In this document: piece by piece, positions 1-12,895 of the stretch
Numbering within the stretch: position 1 is the first letter of the stretch
Layout: every line of letters begins with the position of its first letter
DNA from: Hybos culiciformis
Taxonomy: Eukaryota > Arthropoda > Insecta > Diptera > Hybotidae
Reading direction: 5' to 3'
Assembly: GCA_964007475.1 (NCBI GenBank)
Contig: OZ023274.1
Span: 78,627,303 to 78,691,302 of the forward strand
DNA length: 64,000 nt
Position numbers and translations under genes: made by a program
The notes under the pieces: generated by a model
What the model saw: only the letters and a program-made list of their open reading frames with translations
Databases searched by the model: none
Told to the model about the DNA's origin: nothing

Positions 1-304
1 CTAAGTGTAATTGAAGAATGAAAATTATTTCTTTAAAAGCAAAACTATGTAAATAAAAATAATAATTTTTACGGATAATAAAAAAACACTATATAAGAAG
101 AACTTTTTCTTTCTTAATTAAAAGTAACTATAAATTTAGTTAGAAAATATCTTTTTCGTCCTACCCTGGTCGGAACTTTTGCTACAGTTTATTTGTTAAA
201 ATAATAGAATATAATTAATTAATTATTAATAAATAACTAAACGAGTTTTAATTAAAATCTACCTATTAATATAAAATTTAATTTTATTTTTAACTAATTT
301 TCAG

Positions 305-1559
305 ATAACTGGAGCGGCACAAATTATAGTAGGCACAGCACTGTTATGGGGTCATGTAGGTTATTATGGTATTGTACAAAATAAATTTTGGGCACCATCA
401 ACAATTTTATTGGCACTTGGACCATTCACATTCATTTTATGCTGGATGGGATGTCAAGCAACAAATCAAAAGAAACGTTGTTTACTAGGACTGGTAATTT
501 TAAACTTTGTATTATATATATGTGCATGTTTATAAAGTTTTTCTATTATTAATAATAAGCATTTTTTTTTAATAATTATAGTTTAGTGCATTATTGATAG
601 TTGCAATCTGTGTTCAATTTATAGTATGTGGATGGGCATTAGCGATGCGAGAAAATCTACCAACAACAGTTGAAATTTATGTTGATGATTCATTTGTTGA
701 ATTTCTAGATAAATTTTCAAGAACAAAAGTAGACAATTTGCATTTATGGAATCGAATGCAATCACAAGTGAGTACACTTAATATATATATAGAATTTGTT
801 TAATAGATTTTATTCGATAGATTCCTAAAAAAGAATAAACTTTAAACCTACTAATAATTTAAATTTTAGCTACAATGTTGTGGAGTCGATGGACCATTAG
901 ACTACAGACGTCTATCATTGCCATGGTCATGTTGTTCACGTCCAGAACATGCATATGAATCATCATGTGACACACATTATAAACGTGGCTGTTTAGCTGT
1001 ATTGTCTGAACAAATAAGACTACGTTTATTATTGGCATGTTTTGCTGCTGGAGGAATTGCTTTAATTCAGGTATAACTGCCTAATCAGAATGCGAAAAAT
1101 CATTGAACATTTATTTCATTCTTTAACAATTTTGAAAGAAAACTGTAAACTGGAAGCTTTTGTGCAGAAAAGCTTTATATTTAAAAAAGCTTCCAATATT
1201 TGTTGAAAGCTTAAATATGGTTGCAATATTTACTGAAAGCTTTTTCAAGTTTATTTTGTGAGCTTTTGTCCTATAAACATCTCGATGGTTTTTATTAATG
1301 AAAACTATATGAATTTTATGACAATGAGTAATGAATAATATTTTTTTCTTAATCACATTTTTTTTTTTAGAGTATTGGAGTATTTTGTGCAATACAATTA
1401 ACAGTCTTATTGGGTCGAAATGAAAATAGCAATGATATTAATAAGGTTGCCAAACGTCAACAAAAAGAAATGCTGCCATTATCATTGCAAGAAAAATCAC
1501 GACGAGATCTGCCATCACCATTATCGCTGTCGCCATCAGGTATTACATATTTTTCTTAA
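305..1559 (+). CDS. Tetraspanin, 5'-truncated by the window edge (exons 2-5)
   Basis: Four phase-0 exons can be joined: 305-493, 582-767, 870-1070 and 1371-1559, with consensus AG acceptors and GT donors. The visible protein starts inside TM1 (ITGAAQIIVG). It continues through TM2 (ILLALGPFTFILCWMGC), TM3 (LLIVAICVQFIVCGWALAM) and a large extracellular loop, then TM4 (LLACFAAGGIALIQSIGVF). The loop carries the diagnostic CCG, then SCC and two further cysteines (SSC, RGC), six in all, as in the three-disulphide class. Tetraspanins organise membrane microdomains with integrins, receptors and other tetraspanins. After TM4 comes an unusually long basic, Ser/Pro-rich cytosolic tail; in this reading it runs through the donor-like site at 1540 to a TAA at 1557-1559. 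An alternative, spliced C-terminus is listed separately. The start codon and first half of TM1 are upstream of the window. It belongs to the insect Tsp42E-like group, but I cannot name the ortholog. Confidence 0.88.
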
Positions 1560-1926
1560 ATATGTAATAGAATTTATTCAAAAATTTTTTTAAAAGGATA
1601 ATTTTGTTTTCTCTTTTTTTTCTTGTTCTTGTTTTTATTATTTATATTATTTTTGATTGCATTTTTATTATTACCAATACAAAAAATTACCCAAATTAAT
1701 AAATTGGTTTCCGAACAAATCACATATTTAATCAACTTAATCAAAATACATTTTCGTGATGAAAATTATGATTATGAACGTGATATTGACAATTATTATT
1801 ACAACTACAATCAAAATTTTTAATAAAAAAAAAAATTGGATAAACAAAAATAACTATATTTAAAACTAAAAAAAAAAACATATATTTTTAATCAACTTAA
1901 ATTCTTCTAATTATTTCTGCGAAAAG

Positions 1927-1988
1927 CACCTGGTCATCGATTATTGAAGACTAATCCACCGCCGCCGCCACCCACCATGCCAAAATGA
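1927..1988 (+). CDS. Alternative last exon of the upstream tetraspanin (proline-rich tail)
   Basis: If the exon starting at 1371 is cut at the donor after base 1539 (CAG|GTATTA), it leaves one base over. Joining to the acceptor at 1925-1926 (GAAAAG|CA) restores the frame. The new tail reads A-PGHRLLKTN followed by six prolines, TMPK and a TGA at 1986-1988. The stretch is visibly richer in G+C than its surroundings, as expected for coding sequence. A hexaproline segment is a typical ligand for SH3, WW or EVH1 domains, so this isoform could recruit cytoskeletal or trafficking adaptors; that is inference. The acceptor has only a moderate pyrimidine tract. The competing reading is simple read-through to the TAA at 1557. 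Confidence 0.5.
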
Positions 1989-2068
1989 CAGACGATTAGT
2001 GTTTAGGATGAGGGGATTTGGATTAGAAGAAATACTTCTAGTCCCTATTAGAAAAATATATAATTATT

Positions 2069-2074
2069 AATAAA
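2069..2074 (+). terminator. Poly(A) signal AATAAA of the first tetraspanin
   Basis: AATAAA lies about 80 bases after the alternative TGA and is followed by an A-rich run. Several similar hexamers exist nearby in this A+T-rich DNA, so it is only the best-placed candidate. Confidence 0.35.
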
Positions 2075-5000
2075 AAAAAAAAAATGAAAAATAAAAAAAT
2101 TCCATAAAAAATTTAAAAAGAAATCATCTATAAATTATAATTTTTAATAATAATATAAATAAAATAATTTATTCATCCATTTAATATTTCCATTTTTGTT
2201 TATATTTACACAAATTAACGAAAAAAAAACAACTAAAAAACACAATATTATATATACAAGAACATAGAAAAAAAAATTCAACAATTGAAATATATAGTTA
2301 GAAAAACTAATGTAAAATACTGAAAAAAAAATCACTAAAAAACAAACATAAAAGAAAAATTTGCAAATAAAAAAATTATTTTCTCTCTCTTTCTTAAAAA
2401 TGATTATTTTTTAATCGCACCACTAACTAATGCTTAAGCTTTGCAAAAGCACCATGGATGGATTAAAAGTTATAGGCTGAAATTAGATTAGAAAATTTTG
2501 TAACGACAACATAATATCTTTTATATAGCTTAAGAATATAACATTTAAAATAAGACTGTTATTGGAAAGTTTTGAAAAAAATTCTGCATTTACCTTTACG
2601 AATGGGTTGTCATAAATTATAATTGAAAATAAAGAAATCTTAAATTTATTTAATGTGAAAAAGATATACCTACCTGCATCGTCTTTACAAAGTTTCAAGA
2701 CTTTTGTTCCGTTTTCCACGAATTTATTTTCCTTTTATATGTTATACATATAATATATACAATATACACATGTATTAGAAATCATTTAAGAAAAAGTCTT
2801 TGTCAAAAAAGTTTTGTCTTTAAAATGTCAAATATGTAAAAAATTACAAAAGGCAGGCTATAGATCACAAACAAGATAAGAAAAGTGATCGAAAAAGCAG
2901 TAAAAAAAGGGTTGAAAATAAGATCTGGCAAAAATGATACTTTGTTTTGAAAAGCTTTGGAAAATTTGAATAAATTTCTTTTATTATTATTTTGTTTACT
3001 TTTTTCTTTAATACTTACTTGCAAATGCTTTGTAACTTTCGAATAAAAGGAAATAATTCATAGTAAGCAGTAAACCAGTAAAAGAACTCATTTTTGAGAT
3101 TTTTCGGTTAACAGGCTGTTATGGTATAGCTTGCAATAAAAAATTCTAATTTACATTCCACAAAATGTTAAAAAAAAATCCAGTTGGTTTGTTTGATGCT
3201 TAAAACCACATACTAAATTATTCTTATTTTAACAATATGAACTATGAATATTTTTTTTAAATTATATTTATCAAACAATATTAATTTTTTTTTAACTAAA
3301 GAACACCAAAATCTCTTAAAGGCATTTTGTATTTTAATAGTAATTTTATTTTATTCCTTGTAAAATTGACAAATTGGATTTCAGCTGCGTTCAAAAATTA
3401 ATTTTTTAATACTCGAGAATTTTTAATATATGCGATTTAAAATCAGGGCCTACACATTTTTGATTTGCAAATTTTTTTTTCCTCTAAATCCATTATAAAA
3501 CAGACACATAAACATCATATATATATATTATTAAAAAAAAAAACAAGAAAACCTAATGTAATTTATTAATTTAAAAAGCTCAAATTGTATTTTATGTAAA
3601 ACAATCTATATTTAATTAAAAAAACAAAATGTAAACTGCTCTTCAAATTTTTTTTTATTTTTAAAGCAGATTTCTCTTTAAATAAAAAAAAAATATATAA
3701 AAATAATATATTAAAAATGCAAAAAAAAAAAAAAAAAAATTAATTAATAAAATTAAATAAATAAATAGTCCCTTTTGTAGTTTTGTGATAGTTAAAAAAA
3801 AATTGTATGATGATTTTATATGCAATTGAAAATGTGAACATGATTTTTGTTTTTTATTCTAAAATGGCTTAGAGTTACATTGTTCTACTGCCAAAGCGCA
3901 AATCTTCTTCTATACAGAACAAAATATTGTGTTATTCTTTTAATTTATTTTTAAAAATATTTCTGACATTAAACTTGAAAAAATTCTGATAGTTTTGGAC
4001 GTTTCGGTTGTACACATTTAAATATTTTTAGTTGTTTGTGCAGTCAAAAGTTAATTACATTAAAATTATATTCAACATTAATTTTCAAAATATTTGAACA
4101 ACCTGCTGACAAGTTAATTATTTTAATTAAATATGTATAACATCCAGAGCATTAAACTTAAGTCTCCTGTTAAAGTATTTGTTTATAAATTGTTTTCTAA
4201 TTAAATAAGAAAAATCTAAGCTTGATGAATTTTTTCAAGTTCAATATGAACTTTCATATTATAGGAATTATCAGTCATTATCATTATTATTAAAACTCCC
4301 AAACCGTTGTTCCCTGAGCCGATGAATATCCCTTCAACATAATATAGTAATAATATTTATAACATATATACCTACTCTTCAAATCTCGCTCATAGACGAC
4401 GACAATTATGCCAATAAAATATTTGCGCGAATATAAAAATATATATATAAATATTTTCAAATGTGACTTTAATAGCCGTTTGTGATCTATCAAAATAAAA
4501 AATAAATAAAAATCCTTTTATAAAAAAAATCATACTTAATATTTTTACTTTATAACTTAGATGTAATCTTCTTTAAAAAAAAAAATTTATTAAAAATTTA
4601 AAATTTCTTAAATTTAATAATTCGTTTAGAATTTCTATAATTAAGTTTAGATGAAAAAAGTTTGCATTTTCATTGCAATTTGTTTTTTTTTTTTTAAGTA
4701 AAAAAAAAAAATTCAAAAAAAATTTTTAAAAAAAATATTTAAAAGAAATTATTTTTTTAAATTATTGTATGTAGTTTTTAAATTTAAAAAGAAATAAAAA
4801 GTTTTAATAAATTTAATACACTATGAATAAAAAATAATACTTAATTCTTTATAAGACAGAAAATGTTACATTTAAGGAAATTCAAAATAAAAAAAGGGCA
4901 AAAGTATCAGAAAATTAAAATTTATAAGTTAAAAAAAAAAAATACTATTGAAAATTAAAAATTAAATACTTATAAAATGAGAAAAATTTAAAAAAAAAAA

Positions 5001-5723
5001 GATTAATTATTAAGAAGAATGTATTTTTCTAATATACTTAGAATCTGACTTAAAAACAATGACAATGTTACTGATCAAAATATTTGAATATACTTATTAA
5101 AAACAAGTATAAATAATTTAATTTCACTTCAATTTTTAAGTAAAACTATATATTCCATTCCAATGATGTTCTCAAGTTTAGGTAGAAAAATTAAAATAAA
5201 ATCTTCTACTTACTACGGACCTAATATATCACTTAAGGCTCTAATTTAAATTAGGAAAAGTCTCTAAACACTTTGAAACCCACTTTTTGTTTTTTTTTTC
5301 TTCTTCTTGAAATTCAAGAAATTTTGGAAGTCCATGAAAACTAAAAAAATAATATTTTTGAAAACAATGTTTTTAGTATTTTTCTAATATTAAAGTTCTG
5401 ACCACAATATTTATTGTGAAGTAATGAAACAGACTTATTCGGTAAACAATTTTCAAATGACTCTATTTTATTAGTAAATGTACTAGTAACTAGAAGTAAT
5501 GAAAACTGAAAACGATTATTTTAATATTCAACCAGGAAATTTATAAAATTTTATTGCATTTATTTTTTGAACTTTTTGTCTACTTGAAAATATTCAAGAT
5601 ATATTTCGTTCTGGTGTCAAGATTTTGTTTCATTATTTCATCAAAATAACTTAGTTGACACTTATCGTAAATTTGTGGATTGAATACGTAGAATAATTAT
5701 TATCAGGTTTCATTACTATCTAA
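2075..5723. other. Intergenic A+T-rich tract
   Basis: There are long A and T runs and only short, low-complexity open frames on either strand. I see no splice-compatible coding block, no tetraspanin CCG motif and no RNA gene. It probably contains the end of the 3' UTR of the first tetraspanin and then intergenic DNA. Confidence 0.5.
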
Positions 5724-6262
5724 AGGCCGGTATTCAACTGAAGATAAAGTACAAGATAAATTTTATCTTGAAAGGAACATTATTGAGTGAGATAAAAATT
5801 GACACATGACTTTCTGACTTATATAGTACCTAAACAATTTTATTTTTAATTTACTTACCTCCCAACTTTCATCCATTTTATTTAATTAATTTTACCAGTA
5901 TTATTTTATTTTATTAAATTAAAGTTTTATTTTAATTTTAATATTTTTTCCAATTTCAGTTTAGAAATTATTTTAGTTTTCTAATTTTTGTTTATTTTCT
6001 TCAAACAACAAACGTCAAATTCGTTTTACACGACCTAATGTCAAAATTTATCTTGAAAAGAATGTTCAAAACATTATTTGCAAGATAAATTTTTGAAATA
6101 AAATTTATTTGAGTGAAAATATTTTCATACAATTTTTACTCAGATAAATTTCCATTTATCTTCAGTTGGGTACCGATAAATTAAATTCACTCAACTAAAA
6201 TTTATCTCAGATAAAATTTTATATGAAAAAGTTGATTTTATCTTCAGTTGAATACCGGACCT
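5724..6262. mobile_element. MITE with PIF/Harbinger-like ends
   Basis: The ends form terminal inverted repeats. The left end reads AGGCCGGTATTCAACTGAAG; the right end, reverse-complemented, reads AGGTCCGGTATTCAACTGAA, one extra base near the tip. Both ends continue as GATAAA. The element is flanked by TAA on both sides (5721-5723 and 6263-6265), a three-base target duplication. A 3-bp TWA target site with GG-starting ends is the habit of PIF/Harbinger transposons. At 539 bp with no open frame it would be non-autonomous. Inside, the motif AGATAAAATTT recurs several times in both orientations, suggesting nested subterminal repeats. Confidence 0.72.
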
Positions 6263-7937
6263 TAAGCATCTAATAATAGAAAAAATAAATTTAATTCATC
6301 CCAACAAATTTCATTATTATTTTCTAATAATAATATTATTATATTTTAAATATAACAATAAAAATTAAATCTATAAAAATTTAAAAGCATTATATAATGT
6401 TATATTTTTCCAAAACACTCCTAAAGATATGAAAAATAATATCAGTATTATATAAATATAGAGTCTAAAAATATGCTACCCAACTGCGTATAACCTCTTG
6501 ACAGAATATTTTTAATCTTTATTATTTAAAAAAAAAATTTTTTTTTTTGGATAAATAAATATATTACCTACTTAATTAATTTACCAAAAATTTCGATAAA
6601 AATTTGAAAAATTTATATACAAATGAAAAAAAAAATTTAATATTGTTCAGAAAAAATAAAATTTCTAGTTAGTATAAAAAAAAAACACTTTAAAAAGGTA
6701 GAAAAAATTTTTAGCTTCACTACTTATTGACCAAAAAATTCCATCTGATAAAAAAAATATATATTAATATGAATTATATATAAACTAGATATATATATAT
6801 ATAAATATATATTGAAAGTTAAAAACAGAGAAAAAAAAATAAATAAAAAGTTGTAATAACTTTAAAGTTTAATTTCAGTGAAGAAATAAAATTTTCTTAT
6901 TTTGAAAAAATGTTCAAATAAAATGTACTTAATTGTGTCTGATGTAATTTAAATAAATTTAAAAAAAATATATATATATTTATTATGTATAAATAATAAA
7001 TTATTAAGTTTTAAATTAAAAAAAAAAAAAAAACCAGAAGTAAACAAAATAAATAAATTTAATTATGTGTATTATTATTCTTATTACTTTTTTTTTTTTA
7101 ATAGTTCTACTTCTAATATTATAATTTTAAGATATTATTTTACTATACATATATGTATTGTGAGTAAGGTTTAATGTTTCAAAATTTTCATTAGTCAATC
7201 TTTTCAAATTTAAAAAAAATTGAGAAAATTTTAACCTTATTATAACTTTATTTCTTATAATCAATATTTACCAATGATTTGAATTTTGACGAAAATTTAT
7301 TCCTAGTAAGTATTACTATTATATTTGGTCTTCTGCAGAAATAACTTATTGGCATACAAAAATTAACTAATGAAATCTTACTCATGATCGAAATTAATTC
7401 GAAGCTTTAATGGCTTTTACATTTTTAGTCTTATAATTTAGGAAAAATTATTTTTTTTATTATATAATATTTTTAAAATTATATGTTAAACAAAAACACA
7501 TTCTCATTTCATAGTTTAACAATATTTTTATATTTTTGTTAATTATTATAAACAAAAAAACAAAAAAAAAAACAAAATGAAATAAAATAATATTATTTTA
7601 GAGATTATTTTTTACTTTTTTTAATTTAATTTTTTTTTTTTTACTTTAAAGTTTACAAGTTTTGAGGTCAATTAAAATGAAAAACCAAAATAAATTATAT
7701 TATCATTGTTTTATTTTGTCTTGTATAATATGAAAAGTTTAATTGGCAGAAATTCTTATTTTGAGAATATAATCTATGGTAAGTAAAAAGTTAAATAAAT
7801 TTAAAAAAGAATTATAAAATAACATTTTAAGAACAGATTTGTTATATAACTGTATAAGTTTTCCCTACATCACTTGAAACCAATAAATCAATATAATTTG
7901 AGAGTAGTTCGAAATTTCAACCAACTTTGTGGATCTA

Positions 7938-7980
7938 ACTTTTTCCTCTGTTGGAATGTACTTTTTCCTCTGTTGGAAAT
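7938..7980. repeat. Two-copy 22-bp tandem repeat
   Basis: The core ACTTTTTCCTCTGTTGGAA occurs at 7938 and again at 7960 with a 22-base period. It is probably a local slippage duplication. Confidence 0.85.
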
Positions 7981-8900
7981 ACCTTATTATGCAGTACGTC
8001 ATTTTTTTTCTCATTATTTAAATTGAAATATTTTTTAAAGTATCTGAAGATTTTGCACATATACAATTAATTTAATGAATAATTGAATTAAATTTTACTT
8101 TCAGAAAGAAGAGTGTGATGTCATTGGACTATAAAAATAAATATACACAAAAAAGGATTATTTTGTTTTATTCAGCATAGCATAATTTTTAACTTTTGAA
8201 GCTAACTAAATTCTTATACACATAATTTTTTTGGTTGTATTTTTTTTATACAGAAATTTTATGGAGGGCTTCAGATACAGAAATAAACCCTTAAAAGTTA
8301 CAATTAATTTTTATGATAGTGTCATTTCATTTCTAATGACTCAATTAACTTTTTCATTTAAAAATAGTCAAGAGATGTGTGAAGAATGATCATAATAAAA
8401 AGTCATTCAACTCTTTAAGTTTGCCACAATTTCAGTTAATATTTTTATAATTTCAACACTAAACCTCCCGAAAAGTACGCATCGTTTTCTGAGAAAATTA
8501 AACAGTTTAAAGATAGAAATTATATACTTTTTTAAACTTAATTCAAACTCTTTGATTTTGAAGAATTTAGGAAACTACTTAAATACATTGGTAGAAAGGT
8601 TTGCGTACAATACATGTACATATATTAAAGTTTCAAAAAAATATATTTTCTTGGATTTTATTCCTGCCTATACTTAAAACTAATCCTTATAAATTCTACG
8701 GAAAACCTAAAAATATTTAATTTAATTGAATAAGAAAATATTTTAAATTTTCTACCTTATTCTATAGTAACCAAATCATTGGAAGTACATTAAAATTTAT
8801 TTTCAACAATAAAGAAAAATATTAAATTAGATATGTTGTAAATTTAAAATAAAATATTATTTAAAAAGTTTATTAACCATTTTATGCTCATTTTCTTGAT

Positions 8901-8950
8901 TGTCGCCAGCCAGACTGCCGTCAATTTGCTTCTGTTTGTCTAGGAATCTT
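8901..8950. repeat. 50-bp dispersed repeat, copy 1
   Basis: It starts TGTCGCCAGCCAGACTG and ends TCTGTTTGTCTAGGAATC. It matches the segment at 9935-9984 in the same orientation, with identical spacing between the two conserved ends and a diverged middle. It is markedly less A+T-rich than the surrounding DNA. It may be a remnant of an interspersed element. Confidence 0.6.
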
Positions 8951-9934
8951 AACATTTATTTCCTTCCTTTTTCTATGTTTTCATCTCCATAATATTGATA
9001 GTATGTAGTTAAAAAAAAAGAACCATTTTGTATAAATATTAATCAAAAAATGTTTTTCTATAAGAGTATATGTATTTTGAATTTTATACCCAGTGAAAAT
9101 AAAATTTATTTTCGAAGTTACAATATTTAGCTCAAGGTCAAAAAGGAGTAAAAATAATTTTTGAATAATAAATATATTATATACAATGTTTATGGAAAAA
9201 ATAAATTACATAAATATTTCAAATCCAAATATTTTTTACAATATAGTAAAAAAAAAGCAAATAATAAAGAACACGTAATTTTTATTTTTGGTTCGCAAAA
9301 AAAATTAAAAAATTTTAGTTCCGTTTATGAAAAATTTTATTAATTAAAGAAATTAAAAATTTCTATAATGAAGGTATTTGTTTTAACCAATTTTCTAACC
9401 CAATAATTTGGCAGATAGTTTAAAAGTTTGACAATTACTTTTTTTATGTAGGTATAATGTAAACATCATTTATTAGTTTGTACTGTGACATTGAACATCC
9501 CTAGACATGAAAAATGACATATTACAACATTAGGTGAATATTCCCAATCAGAAATATATGTACAATTTACATATATGACAATTATTTGCCAGCACATATT
9601 TTAGCAATCGCACTCCATAATTTTTATATAGGGCAAACTATAAATGAAACAAAAGCTTAAATTTTTACTACTTTTTTTCAATATTATATAGTTCTATAAA
9701 TTATTATAAATTATTGATGTCTGCATAATGATAACTATACCACGATATTACCATCGAACATAATTCTAATATAATTTTGATTCAAAAAAAAAATTTAAAA
9801 CAATTTTCCCAATGAAAATTATACATTGTGTGAAAGAAAATAATTTCATTATAGTGATTGTTTCCTGGGTAAAGTTGAACGAAGTTTTATAAAGCCATTA
9901 ACAACGCAACTCGGAATTATAATAATATTAATTT

Positions 9935-9984
9935 TGTCGCCGATCAGACTGTCGACATAATATTTCTGTTTGTCTAGGAATTTT
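9935..9984. repeat. 50-bp dispersed repeat, copy 2
   Basis: It starts TGTCGCCGATCAGACTG and ends TCTGTTTGTCTAGGAATT, the same order and spacing as copy 1 about 1.03 kb to the left. Roughly ten to twelve substitutions separate the copies. Confidence 0.6.
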
Positions 9985-11946
9985 TATTATTATTTTTATT
10001 TCATTGATATATATATGATGTACATATATATTTTATCCTCTGAATATTTAATATTGAAGTTTCTATAAATAGTTTTTATTTTCAAACCATAATTTATCCT
10101 TAAATACATGTAATAAGATTTGTATTATGTTGTTATATAATATGAAAAAAAAATTATTAAAACAATTTTTTTTTTTTTTTGAAATATATACTTTCATTTT
10201 TATTTAAAAGTTTCTTTAAATGATAAAAATAAAACCAAATTTAAAAAGCTTACCACGAAGTATTCCCACAAAATTAAAATTTTTTTTTCCATGTTCCCAT
10301 AGGAAGAATAATAAATTTTATCACATACTATTATTATATACTTTAAAACACATTTCTCATTTCTTGCCATACAAGATAAGGGCTAAACATTTTTTTTTAT
10401 GGTAAATTAAATTTAATCTATACACACTGGCGCAAAACCATCACAAACTTAACTTTTATAACATACTGGGCAATATATATTTTTTAATTATGATAATATT
10501 TCTTTTCGAGATGTTTAATGTTAATAAAAGTTTATTTTATATGCAGATAAGAAGTGATGGAATAAATTCGTCCTTATTATGCTTCCATAGTTTTGAATTT
10601 TCCACAGAACTAGGAGAAGAAACTTTGAATATTAAATCACTAAGAAGGTATTTTCTTCAAGTTTTTATTTTTTGTATATACCTATTACCAAAAAATACTT
10701 TCTGCGGTAATTGAAAATAACAAACAAATTTTTGTATGATTATGTTATATAGTTGAAATTAAAGTTAATAAGTAATTGAAAAAAATATTTTTACTCGTTA
10801 CAATGAATAATAAATAAAATTAAATACATAATAAAGTAGTGTACAGCTTTAATATCATTTTTATAGTATTATAAATTAAATTAACTTAAAAAAAAAAAAA
10901 AAAGAAAGGAAACTTTCCCTTTTCAAAAGTTTATAACTAGTGTTGTAGTAGTTAAGTTATAAAAATTTTCTAATAAGAATATAAATTGTTGAAAAACAAA
11001 GGAAATACTTCATATATAATACTTGTATGTATAACATTTATTTGACATTATTGTCCTTGTTGTTCTTCCTGCAGGAAATTTTCTTCTTTTAAAAAGTAAA
11101 AACTAAACCAAAGTAAACAATAACTGTGTATGTATTTATGATTTTGAATGTATTAAAGTTTTATTTATACAAGAAAAATTCGAAGAAGGGTGATTTTTTT
11201 TTTGGATTAAGAACTATACTCTAATTTTGTTCCTTATACATACAAACTTATAGTTTTTTTTTTTATAAATCATTCATAATATAAAATCTATCAAATATAA
11301 AAATATTTAATGCTTTTGAAGCTCTACCACCCCTATAAGTTTCTTTTTTTGTTAAAAATTATTTAGATATCATTATCATTTTTAATCTTTAATGAATGTT
11401 TCATCAAAATGCAATAATTCCATCATCATAATAAAAAAAAAAATATTATGAACAAGCTATTTTAAAAATAGAATAATAATGTAATTCGATTTAATTAAAG
11501 TTTTTGAAATAAAATTATATTTATAGACAACATTTAAAATTCTTAAATTTAAAATTTTTAATAGTGACTTAGAACATTTTCGTAATAAATGAATGGCTCA
11601 CTTTTATTTCTATTAACAGAAAATATAAATGCAGTATAGTGTATACAAATATATCCTTCTTGGATTACAAAATAATGATAAAATAAATAGCACCCTTAAT
11701 GTAATATTTATATGTGCACTGTAAATATAAAATTTATTATAAACGTATAATTATATTTATGTACATAAATGTTTGCGGGTGGTCGGTCTCAAAAATTATA
11801 TTCAATACTTCCGATTGTATACATAATTACATAATTATATTGAAAAACCTGTGTACTTAGTTAGACTAAAGTTTCTAGAAAAAAAAACAGAATTTTCTAT
11901 TATTTATATTTGATTTGATTATTTTTAATAGTAGATTATTGTACAT

Positions 11947-12109
11947 GTAAACTAAATTTGTTATTAATTAAGAGTTCTGTATACACAAAAATACATTGAC
12001 ACGAGTCAATACTTATATCACGAGACCGAAGGTCGAGTGATATAAATTGACAAGTGTCAATGTATTTTTGTGTAAATACAGAACGAGTTGTATAACAAAT
12101 TTTGTTTAC
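11947..12109. repeat. Foldback element, about 163 bp
   Basis: The whole segment reads as an imperfect palindrome. GTAAAC near the left end pairs with GTTTAC at 12104-12109. CACAAAAATACATTGACAC at 11984 pairs with GTGTCAATGTATTTTTGTG at 12054. The centre is a nested hairpin, ATATCAC...GACC-GAA-GGTC...GTGATAT, with a three-base loop. There is no coding capacity. It resembles a MITE or foldback transposon that has lost internal sequence. Confidence 0.7.
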
Positions 12110-12269
12110 GTATCCAATATACTGTTTTAATGCGTAGGGGAGAGGTAGTTGCAAAGAGAGAATATTTTTTTTTCTCATTTTTTCTCATTTTTTTTTTGTA
12201 TTTGGCTGTATTGAAATATTGTGAGAGATATTATGTTTGTTTAGGTATTACGTAATATTCAATACGAAA

Positions 12270-12380
12270 CATCTAAATGATTTCATTATTTACGCTGATG
12301 CATCTAATTTTTTTCATTATATACGCTGATGCATCTAAATTTTTTCATTATTTACGCAGATGCATCTAAATGATTGCATG
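12270..12380. repeat. 31-bp minisatellite, about 3.5 copies
   Basis: Units begin CATCTAA and end TACGCTGATG (or TACGCAGATG). They start at 12270, 12301 and 12332, exactly 31 bases apart, with a partial fourth unit from 12363. Differences between units lie mainly in the T-rich middle. Confidence 0.85.
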
Positions 12381-12895
12381 TGTATTGACGCATATAATAC
12401 TCCATTTAGTGATCTAAATTCTATAGCACTAAATACAACATAACGATCCCCAACGCATTAAAAATGATTAATTGAAATTTACCAAAAAAAAAATTCTTAA
12501 CAAAATGATCTTCGTTGCCCAAAAACAAACTGTTTGTTAATTTTTAAATGTGTTTTTACCTCAAAAATTATTTTTTATATAATTTTATGATGTGCAAAAA
12601 TTATTATAAATTCAGGTAATGAATTTTATATAAAGGTTGTTTAAACTGATTGGGTAGTCACAAAAAAACAAAATAAAAACCGGAATACATCAATTTAGGG
12701 TAACTATACAAAAAAATTTTTAAGAATGAAGTTAGGTTGGATAAAATGTTCTTTTCGAGAAATGTTACAGTTGAGAAAACTGGTTAGAATGGCTTTTGTA
12801 AAATACAAATGAAGATAATAAAACCACTGTAGACAATAAGAATATAATAACTAAAATTCTAATTGTGCATCCAATATGACTTCTGGGAGTATTAT

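Larger units (their letters stand above)
6266..11946. other. Intergenic A+T-rich tract
   Basis: No coding block could be supported on either strand. Open frames here are lysine/phenylalanine/isoleucine-rich translations of A and T runs. It contains the short tandem repeat at 7938 and the two related 50-bp segments at 8901 and 9935 listed separately. Confidence 0.5.

Noticed and set aside
1623..1823. 66-codon open frame after the first tetraspanin (hydrophobic, ending YYYNYNQNF)
   Set aside because: It has no ATG at its left end and no AG acceptor at a fitting phase, and it is mostly a translation of T-rich sequence. The exon at 1927 gives a better in-frame ending.
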